From Ilex aquifolium (lineage: Eukaryota; Streptophyta; Magnoliopsida; Aquifoliales; Aquifoliaceae), in assembly GCA_951799425.1 (NCBI GenBank), contig OX637393.1, positions 20,153,244 through 20,217,243 on the forward strand: DNA of 64,000 bases. The letters are read 5' to 3'. A program made the position numbers and the translations under genes. Below the pieces are notes generated by a model, which did no database searches, had not been told where the DNA came from, and saw nothing but the letters and a program-made list of their open reading frames with translations. Position 1 is the first letter of the stretch. Each line of letters opens with the position of its first letter. This document shows, one piece after another, positions 55,693 to 64,000 of the stretch.

Positions 55693-57896
55693 TAACACCC
55701 CCCCTAACTTAAGCTTTGCTAGTCCCTAGCAAACTAAATTTAAAAATTAATCAAACAAAAATAAATCTATACTAATTCCGCTATTGCATTTAGCATATGC
55801 AACAGGCCTTTAGACCCATAGGTGATCCGTAGTGAACGAGTTTTGTTTCGTGAAGGTTTCCAGTGAAGGTACCTACAAACTTCTTTTCCTCGTATCCAAT
55901 ATTTAAAGCATATTCCCTTATCCTAACTAGCACTGGGATGTCAACAATAGTTTTGCCCAATGCACCTAAACTAATCACACATGAATCACATCATAGCTTT
56001 AAATGCTATTCTAGAGTATCCACCTACACATTTCCTTTCAAAACTCATGTGTGTGTGAAATGAGTATGTAATTGAAGCATTTACTCAACATAATCCACAT
56101 TCACTTAGCTATCAAAATTCAGCTTTGATGCAAAACTCACGAAGGGTTTCTCACAAAAATGAATAACACTATGATTATCTTGGCATGCTCTCCATCTGTA
56201 TATGTGAGATAGAATCTTATGCACAAACCAAAGTATGCTCACATATAATCCCAAAATGAAGCACATGTATACAAATGAAACAACCTTGGCATAATCTCAT
56301 GAAAGGAATGTTAGGGCACTAGATAGCAAAATTAACTTTTCTTTTTCTTTAAAAGTGTGCCTCCCCCAAGCTTTCTCTAGATCATTTAGGACTTTCAAGG
56401 GTTATAATGGGGCCTTGGGGTGATATTGAGACAAATGAAATAAAGGACAGAGGATAACAAAGAGGGTTGTTCCGAGTGAATGACATTTATTTCAAAAAGA
56501 TCTCCATTTTTATGGGATTTTCAGTCTAATACCATCACTTCACTCTTTATTTCTTTTTCTTCTTTGCCTTAATATTTTCCTTTTTCTTTGACCATTCTTT
56601 CTTCTTTCACCCTTTTTCTCTCCCTTTTCTTGGATTCTTCATTTTTTTTCATTCAGCATATGAATTCCACATTAATCATCCCTTTGTTGGGTTTCCACAT
56701 CACCATTCCTTCTCTTTCATGTTCAATCATAGTTAGCTCTCAGAACAACCTAGGTGTGGTAAATTTTTATCATTTTGCACTGGCTTGGTCAATTGTGTGG
56801 CATGGAAACGAATTTTCAACAAGGCTCAAACATGGCACTAGGGATAGAATTTCACAATAAAAAGGCTAAGGCTCAAAGCATTTCAAAGATGGCCTAAGAT
56901 CATTTCTAAATAAGCATGGGGGAACATTTTGAATTTCAAGATAAAGTCAATCAACAACCCAAATGCACTCTAACCAAAACAAGCATAATGAAATTTTTGA
57001 AAAATTTTGAATTTTGAAGCATTGTTCCTTGAGTAAATGTAAGTTCCCTCCAACAAGGATTGGCACTAAAGCTCACATGGGTACTTACTTCATCTCCACT
57101 ATGCATGTCAAGCTCTAAAATGTGTATCCAATTAGTAAATTGTCGAAATAACACATTCAAGGTGCACTATGGTTGAGTTCGAAAGAAAACACATGTGATA
57201 CTTAGGCATAGGATAAACTTCTATGGTGTACTCATGTGTTCAAACTTCAAAATGAAGATCAAGCAATCATAACTCTCATAACAATTAGGATAGGGGAATA
57301 TAGTTCAATATTAGATATTTTCCACACAAAAAATGTCCAAAATTTTCAAAATTTTTACATTTCCTACTATTATGAACAAAAAGTGGTGGAACATGTAAAT
57401 GGTGCACATCAGCCCCCCCCCCCCCAACTTGAACCATGCATTATCCTCAATGCACAATGAATCATGCAATGAGAAAAATGAAAGTAACATGGGAAATAAG
57501 ATACTCCCCCTTTTTTTTCTTTTTTTTTTTCAGTAGACACATTAAAGGGAAGACAAAAAAGCTTGTTTACACCCCCAACTTAAACTCGCACATGATACTG
57601 AATGAGATTTGCTACGATGATGCTCAAAATGCATTGAGTCCAAATTAGGAAGAGGTAAACAACTTCATGCTAAAATCTGTACTACCACATTATGAAAAGG
57701 AAAATATAACAATAAAATAAGTCTAACTACTATGTACATGAAAACAAAACAAAGAGGGTTCATGTCAATCCGGCTTCAATGCGGATATGAGCTTGTGCCC
57801 ATTGATTTTTTTGATTTTAAAATTTTTTTGTTGTATGGATGCCCTTCCTAACCAATATATCAAAAAATACAAAGGATAATGATTCAAAAATCTCAA

Positions 57897-58584
57897 TCAA
57901 ACAGAGGTGTAGGCAAGTTTATACAATTCCAACAATGGAGTATACAATTTCTCTTTAAAATTTTCTACACTCATCTCTATTTCAATGCCCTCCCCAAATT
58001 GAAAAATGTGAATCTCAACACCACTCTTTGATGGAAAAATGACCTTGGGCTCATTAGCCTCATGTGAGATAAAATCTTCATTAAATTTTTCACAATCTAG
58101 AGTGGTGGGAGATTCAACATCAATATGCATTCCATTGAGATGATCATCCTCATACATTAACTATGCTCAAGATGTTATTCTTCACGCATAGTAATTATAA
58201 CATTAGTCAATGCAATAAGGTCATCTCTAATTTCAACATTGACTTCCATTTGGTATAGCATAAACTCGCAAAGAGTATTTTCCAATTCTTGTTCGGTTGA
58301 GTCCTCATATGTTGGATAATGGCAAAATTCATTTGGTGGTGTGAGATCGGATGAAAATTATAAGGTTCGTTCTCCCAACCATAACTCGGATAACTTGTTG
58401 CAACATAATGGTCCGGGTAAAAATTTTCAAGGGCCAATATTGAAATTGATCCTTCACATGCAAAGTCTTGAACTGTATAATTTAATGGGCACTCACTAGT
58501 TATGTGATCATACTCATCACAAATCTCACACACATTTTCAAAATTTGGGTCATTTAACACATTTTCATAAAAATTAGAAAACAT
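57897..58584 (-). pseudogene. NA-2 gag relic with zinc knuckle
   Basis: Minus strand. A zinc knuckle CEICDEYDHITSECP of the C-x2-C-x4-H-x4-C type is intact, close to that of Athila-1 (CEICALSGHPKGECP). After it comes an aromatic-rich stretch (FYPDHYVATSYPSYGWENEP), then an acidic region (FGEGIEIEMSVENFKEKLY) that I do not recognise. The capsid core is not seen. Confidence 0.6.
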
Positions 58585-58705
58585 AACACAAAAAACAAAC
58601 TACAACAAACTATTTACAAATGAGACGACATACCTTGGCCCGTGATGAAAATCACGAGACTTACTTATGCCATCCAAAATCACCTTCGAACTCGACGCTT
58701 AACCT

Positions 58706-58723
58706 TCCCTGGCAACGACACCA
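58706..58723 (-). promoter_or_regulatory. Primer-binding site, tRNA-Asp-like (NA-2)
   Basis: On the minus strand ggtgtcgttgccaggga follows the upstream LTR, recognisable beside the tRNA-Asp sites of the other elements. Confidence 0.75.
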
Positions 58724-58727
58724 AAAA

Positions 58728-60672
58728 TGCTTGAGTTATTCCGTCGATCTTAATTTTCGACCATGATTTCAGTAATGTGTATGTGGCTTATATGATTAGG
58801 TGAGTGTCACTCTCCCTCGGATATCATGCAAGAAATGGGAAAATGGGTGTGGGAATGAAATGTGTGTGTGCATATAAAAGTGCTCCCCAAGCGCAGAGAG
58901 ACTTTTGAGTGTCGTGTTTTATTTGGAATTGGAATTCCAAGGTCGTCTCCTCAGGGAAGGAAGGTGAATTGTGTTGAAGGTGATTTTGGTGAAAAAAGAA
59001 AAGTGTAAAAATCTTTTGAATATATGTTTTGGTGAGTTGTGTTCTTGATGAAAATGAAATGAAAACAAGTGTTGCCTAATCCAAAGAGGTTATTCCAATG
59101 GGAATGCCAAATCAACTCAAGACATTCTTCCAATGGTGCCTAGACGTTTGATTGAATCGTAGGAAGCGAGGGACTTAAACGGAGGTGAGGATTCAAGCAT
59201 ACCCCGTGACAAGTCTACGGTGTATCAAGAACTCACAACCACATCCACACTCAACCTAGTCAAACCAAACCGTCTTACACTACGAGGAGGAATGAAAAAG
59301 AGTTCATTTAGCATACCCAAGAGGAATTCTCCCTTGGATTAGCCAACTTAAAGCTTAACTACTCATATTTGATGCAAGAACATACATAAAGTAAAGAGAC
59401 ATTGTGAAGAAATAGAAGTGAAAATGATTTGAGAATGAAACTTAGAACATATATTAAGGCTAGGACGAAGTAAACTACAAAGAGGAATTCATTTCACACT
59501 AAAATGAAAAAGTTGCAGAGCATACCCAGCAGAAATGTAAGAGTGCAAGAACAATAGATTAAACTTGATTACAATTGAAATAAAGGAGATTACAATGCAA
59601 GAAACAAAGATTAAAAGAGTCTTAAAGCTTGGTACAAGTGAAATGAGTGAAGAAAATGCAAAAATCTAAGTGTTCTCTCCCTAAAACTATGAATCTAAGC
59701 TTTCTCTCCCTAAAATTATGTCTTCTACCTTGGGAGCTCCTCTCTCTAAAAGTGCGGAACTATGATGTATGAATGGTAGTCCCCTTTGCCATTTTCGTCC
59801 ATGGAGCTCTATGGTCTGTATTGTGCAGAGTTTCCATGATTTGGGGGAGGTTTGGAAGCCTGCACAAGCAAGGTGCAGACATGCCGCACCCCCTGCCACT
59901 TTATCAGCCTCTCTCCTTCTTTCTCCTATTTTTCCATGCTTCTTCTTCCAAATCAGGCTTTTGTGTAAGAGATGGCATGGTGGTATGTGGAACATGTCAG
60001 GAAAGGTGTGGGAGAACTGTAGGTGGGACCCTCAAGCAGTTGGAGCTGAGTTATAGAAGTCAGGCGTTTTCAGCAAATCCTACCAGTAAGTCGATGACAA
60101 AACCTACCGGAAGGTTTTTGTCCAGTAGGCAAAACCTAATGGTAGGTTTTGGTTTCCTTCTATCGGTAGGTCGTATTTGGGATGCTAGCTCAGGACCAGT
60201 TTTTGTAAATTTGTCATAACTTTTGATCCAACTGTCCGATGGAGCTGAAATTTTGGAAAAATATAGATGACATCCAGATTGACAACTTTCATTTTTTGCA
60301 CTTGTTCATATTTGAAGTGGATCATGGTCAAAAATGGGGAATAACGAGGTACCAATACCAAATAGTGCGAGTGCCGGTACCAAAATTCAAGTAGGCTTAG
60401 ATACCGGTACCTATGATACCAAGTACCTCTACCTCCTTGATTTCTTTCACTTTAAAGCCTTCTAATCCTCCTGTAATGTGTTCATCTTTTCACCACTCAT
60501 CCATACTTAGTTGTAGGGTTCCGAAAGCCATCATTTACGTTATGATTACCTGCAACATCAAAATTTTCACATTATTCATAAATTCGACTAACTCTAAGTA
60601 ATTGAATGAAAAGTTTGAGTTAAAATGCATGTAATGAGGCCGTTAAATATGCAATAGTATGCGCTCATAACA
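58728..60672 (-). repeat. NA-2 upstream (5') LTR, 1.95 kb
   Basis: Complete from TGTTATGAGCGC to CTCAAGCA (minus strand). It contains two palindrome clusters (60075-60170 and 60348-60430). The leader has gaggagacgaccttg, shared with the Athila-2 LTR. Confidence 0.92.
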
Positions 60673-61064
60673 GGTACGAGTACCATGCTCACTAGTACCG
60701 TTACTAGGCAAGCAGGATGCCCAGGTACCGGTAGTTTCTCCAAAATTTTTAGAAATTTGAAATAATTTTGCCAAACCTTCGGGTCTTGAGCCCTTTTGTT
60801 TGAAGGATGTAATTGGAGAAATTTTGATGAAAAATTGATGGATATAGGACCTTGGAATGATCAAGTGATTGGTATGCACACAGGTTATACGTTTGGGAGT
60901 GCTCCGGTATAATAGAGATTCTGTCCAAATTCTGTGTTGGTTACGATCCCGGTGAAGGGGATTTGATGACATGGTGTTGGGTCATACGACATACACAAGT
61001 ATTTTCGCGGGTTAATGGGTGATCAACAAATTGAGAAAGGACCCTCGAATTTAGGAGTGTCACA
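60673..61064 (+). mobile_element. Element B, terminal part
   Basis: Ends GGAGTGTCACA at 61064 after the family's conserved cgcgggttaatgggtgatca block. The first 70 bases are a GGTACC/TACCGGTA cluster that carries on the one at 1780-1870. The right flank (61065-61069, TATGC) opens directly into the integrase of Athila-3. Confidence 0.85.
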
Positions 61065-61530
61065 TATGCGTGGACACCTTGTGTGTTATGTCATACTTAT
61101 GCATCAATGAAGCAAATGGCCTATTGCAGAAATGTAAACCACCGCCACTTATCAGAACTGGAGGCATCCCAAACCTAGACAAAATATTTTCTTTTAAGAA
61201 TTTGACCACATTTTCTCTACACATTTAGACACGTAATCGACTATTAGGAGTAGGTAAAGGTAGGCATAGGACACAGGGAATGGAACCATGAAATCGATGC
61301 CCCAACAGTCAAAAATTTCAATATCAAAAATGGGAGTAAGGGGCATCATGTTCCTACGGGTCACACTCCTTAGCCTTTGACACCTATCACATTGTTTACA
61401 AAATGAAACACAATCTTTAAATAATGTCAGTCAGTAAAAACCATTTTCTGAAATCTTAGCTGAAGTTTTCTTGGAAGAGAAGTGCCCACCACATGCTTCG
61501 AAATGACAGAAGGAAAGGACATCATGTTGT
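61065..61530 (-). pseudogene. Athila-3 integrase part
   Basis: Minus strand. From about 61520: CHFEACGGHFSSKKTSAKI (zinc-binding start), then the catalytic-core region with text matching the Athila-2 blocks up to the ATGCATAAGTATG stretch near 61080, where element B begins. The rest lies across the insertion and outside the window. Confidence 0.82.
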
Positions 61531-63140
61531 TCATTCTCTGGTACGTATTGCCTCATGACTTGGTCAGGGGAATACTTGAACAGGTATGGATTGTCAAAGT
61601 AAAAGTGCTTTACCCTTGCCATGAATTTTCTCTGGTCTTCTGGTCTCCAATGTGGGGACATTTGTTTTGTGGTAAGAAAATTAAAAATGTCAGCATCCCA
61701 TGGACAAACTAAATGGATAGAAAATAAATGCTCATTCGGGAAAAAGTCAGTGATAGGGATGTGCCCTTCGGTGTCTTGGACAACAAGCCATGCTAAATGG
61801 TCTGCCACCATATTCTCAACTCCTTTCTTGTTTCTGATGATCAAATGGAATTCTTGAAGGAGGAGGAGGATCCACCTAATGAGTCTCGGTTTGGCATCTT
61901 GCTTAGACAACAAATACTTCAAAGCAGTATAGACTACTATAGGTGAACCAATGATGTGTGACCTGAATTTATCCAAAGCAAACACTACAGCTAACAACTC
62001 CTTTTCAGTGGTGGTATAGTTCATTTGAGCTTCATTTGTGGTATTGGTAGCGTAGTATATGACATGAGGTTTTTTATCTTCCCTTTGACCTAGCATTGCG
62101 CCGACCGCGTAATCACTCCCGTCGCACATGAGCTCAAATGGGAGTTCCCAATTGGGTGGTTGCATGATTGGAGGTGAGATTAGCATACTTTTAAGTTTCT
62201 GAAAAGATGCCTCACAATCATTTGACCACACAAATGGGACATCCTTTGCCAGAAAATTTGTCAAGGGTCTTGCCAATGCACTAAAATCTTTAATCAAACG
62301 ATGATAAAAACTTGCATGGCCAAGAAACCACTGGATGTCTTTGACTATCTTGGAAATTGCTTCCACTTTAGCCTTGTTCACCTCTATTCCCTTTGTAGAC
62401 ACAATTTGACCCAGCACAATTCCTTGAGTCACCATGAAATGACACTTCTTCCAGTTAAGCACCAAGTTCTTCTCTTCACATCTCTCTAATACTCCCTCCA
62501 AGTTTTCCAAACAGCCTTCAAAAGAGTCCCCAAACACTGAGAAGTCATCCATGAAAACTTTCACAATCTTTTCCACCATGTCACTGAATATCCCCATCAT
62601 ACACATTTGAAAAGTCCCCAGGGCATTGCATAGCCCAAATGGCATTCGGCAATAGGCATATGTTCCAAAGGGGCAAGTGAATGTGGTCTTTTCTTGATCT
62701 TTCAGGGCGATCTTTATTTGATTATAGCCAAAGTAGCCATCTAAGAAGCAATAGAATAGATGTCCTACTACCCTTTCCAACACTTGATCAATGAATGGTA
62801 GCAGAAAATGATCCTTGTGAGTGCATGAGTTTAGCTTCCAATAGTATATGCAAACTCTCCAACCAGTGACCACCCGAGTTGGAATCAATTCATTCTCCTC
62901 ATTGGCCACCACCGTTACTCCCAATTGTTTTGGTACTACTTGTGTGGTACCGACCCACTTACTGTCGAGAATCGCAAAAATGATTTCCACATCAAGTAGG
63001 TTGAACACTTCATCTCTAACCACATCCTTCATAATTGGATTGAGTCTCCGTTGTTCTTGTCGGGAAGGCTTGGCGTCCTCTTCAAGAAATATTCTGTGAG
63101 TGCAAATGAGAGGGCTAATTTCCTTGATGTCGGCAATAGT
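61530..63140 (-). pseudogene. Athila-3 reverse transcriptase and RNase H
   Basis: Minus strand, long nearly continuous reading. Reverse transcriptase: WRVCIYYWKLNSCTHKDHF, YCFLDGYFGYNQI, YCRMPFGLCNA, and the catalytic FMDDFSVFGDSF near 62560; MVTQGIVLGQIVSTKGIEV and FLGHASFYHRLIKDF follow. RNase H: FELMCDGSDYAVGAMLGQRE near 62130, TTTEKELLAVVFALDKFRSH and ALKYLLSKQDAKP. The linker before integrase shows VENMVADHLAWLVV. Confidence 0.9.
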
Positions 63141-63149
63141 CCAACTGAT

Positions 63150-64000
63150 CGCTCATTTATGCTTCCTTAAGACTCTCAACAGTTCTTCCTCTTGCTCCAA
63201 CTCTAATGAAGAGCTTTTCACCACTGAAAATGTTTGGTTCTCCCCCAAGAATGCATATTTAAGTGTGGATGGTAATGACTTTAACTCCAAAGTAGGTGGT
63301 TGCACAGTAGATAAAAAAAATTTCTTCTCTTGTGGAGGCAATTTCTCAAATGTCGGAGTCCAAGTTCCCACCCCTTGCATAGTCTCCGGTTCCAAATCCT
63401 CAGGAAACTCTTCCTCCCCCAAACTTGTGTTGCACAGTAAGTCCATTTGATGCTCCACTAAGGTGTCAATCCTATTGATTTCATGAATTTTCTCATCATC
63501 ATCCGGTTACTTGCATAGGTTGATTACATTAAGATCCATTGTCATATTTCCAAATGCTAGCTTCATTAGATCATTCCTACAATTGATCACGACATTAGAA
63601 GTTGCAAGAAAATGTCTACCTAGAATGACAAGAATTTGTGCAGTGAGATTAGCAACGGGGTGAGTGTCAAGCACAATGAAATCAACGAGCAATAAAATTT
63701 GTCCACTTGGACCAACAAATCCTCTACTACTCCCCTTGGTGTTCTCAGGCTACGATTAGCTAGCTGAAGAGTGATAGAGGTTGGTCTCAACTCCTCTAGC
63801 TGTAGTTGTTGGTACATTGAGAATGGTAGAAGGTTGACACTCGTCCCCAAGTCTATCAATGCTTGTTCCATACGGCAATTCTCAATGCTGATGGAGATGG
63901 TAAGGTAGCTGGGATACTTGAACTTGAGCGGGGTGTTTGTCCTCAAGATGGAGCTCACTTGCTCAGTGAGTAATGCTTTCTTGTGCACATTCAACTTCAT
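63150..64000 (-). pseudogene. Athila-3 protease and linker
   Basis: Minus strand. The active-site block appears as QALIDLGTSVNLLPFSMY near 63865, then LQLANRSLRTPRGVVEDLLV and the ILGRHFLATSNVVI block near 63610. The linker with LKYAFLGENQTFSV near 63250 leads to reverse transcriptase. It continues beyond the right edge. Confidence 0.88.

Larger units (their letters stand above)
55693..58727 (-). other. NA-2 body: leader, gag relic and long non-coding region
   Basis: From 55693 to about 57400 the sequence is non-coding and aligns with the 3' regions of Athila-1 and Athila-2 (the tcgtgaaggtttcca block near 55850, the aagatggcctaagatcattt block near 56890). A C-run at about 57413-57425 followed by aacttgaaccatgcattatc and ctcaatg is the internal purine-tract motif (minus strand). 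A gag relic lies at 57897-58584. The primer site lies at 58706-58723. No pol was found, so the element matches the large non-autonomous (LARD-like) type. Confidence 0.8.
42652..60672 (-). mobile_element. NA-2: large non-autonomous LTR element with two insertions
   Basis: The upstream LTR (58728-60672) and the downstream LTR (42652-55692, interrupted) both run from TGTTATGAGCGC to CTCAAGCA on the minus strand. A tRNA-Asp-like primer site lies at about 58706-58723, and a purine tract sits next to the downstream LTR (55693-55702). The 3-kb body holds only a relic of gag. The flanks (caagt on the left, ggtac on the right) are not a duplication, though both flanks belong to element B. The downstream LTR contains a 0.6-kb direct duplication around the chromovirus. 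The LTR is related to that of Athila-2. Confidence 0.85.
61065..64000 (-). mobile_element. Athila-3: Athila-like element, truncated by window edge
   Basis: Minus-strand pol of an element close to Athila-2. Element B cuts it at 61065, and the upstream part (gag, upstream LTR) lies beyond 64000. It is the oldest visible layer of the nest. Coding is broken in roughly five places apart from the insertion. Confidence 0.88.

Noticed and set aside
57413-57425. C-run as an assembly gap filler or homopolymer error
   Set aside because: It coincides with the purine-tract motif conserved in three other elements, although its exact length is uncertain.

Overview
The window is plant nuclear DNA made almost entirely of Ty3/gypsy LTR retrotransposons inserted into one another. 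I see no host gene, tRNA, rRNA or CRISPR array. Evidence for a plant: Athila-type gag-pol with a primer-binding site matching plant tRNA-Asp, a chromovirus (Tekay/Del-like) with a tRNA-iMet primer site and chromodomain remnant, and a MITE with GAGCATCTCCAA ends. The stacking suggests a large angiosperm genome; the species cannot be told from this sequence.

Layout, oldest to youngest. An Athila-like element on the minus strand occupies 61065-64000 and runs off the right edge. A member of a long-LTR family (element B) inserted into its integrase region; its visible pieces are 799-1877, 42641-42651 and 60673-61064. B was split by a relative (1-798), by a 12.8-kb Athila-like element on the minus strand (Athila-1, 1878-42640, target duplication AGAGC) and by a non-autonomous element (NA-2, 42652-60672). 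Athila-1 was then hit six times: four solo-LTR-like insertions (4383-6791, 34601-37556, 38579-41445, and a chromovirus solo LTR at 22902-25032), a second Athila-like element on the plus strand (Athila-2, 10955-22285, itself carrying a solo LTR at 11577-14008), and a gag-protease element (NA-1, 25677-31872). NA-2 was hit by a solo LTR (44355-46317) and by a young chromovirus derivative (46327-54886), which carries a MITE (54044-54405). Nesting is at least five deep, and nearly every insertion is proven by a 5-bp target duplication read directly.

How the parts work together: the Athila-like elements carry, in order, gag, aspartic protease, reverse transcriptase, RNase H and integrase. Athila-1 also has a transposon-protein-like third ORF preceded by a TATA-like region. 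NA-1 and NA-2 keep ends and little or no pol, so they would have depended on such elements. All of them are fossils.

Most unusual signals: (1) arrays of short CCGG-centred or related palindromes (TTCCGGAA, TACCGGTA, GTCCGGAC, GCGCCTAGGCGC) with a shared spacer text (CCACTGGA) in the LTRs of otherwise unrelated families; (2) four tandem hairpins in the 3' region of NA-1 whose stems differ between copies but stay complementary; (3) a 0.6-kb duplication around the young chromovirus, whose flanks do not match; (4) a probable intron inside the LTRs of two families; (5) non-coding modules conserved between Athila-like elements.
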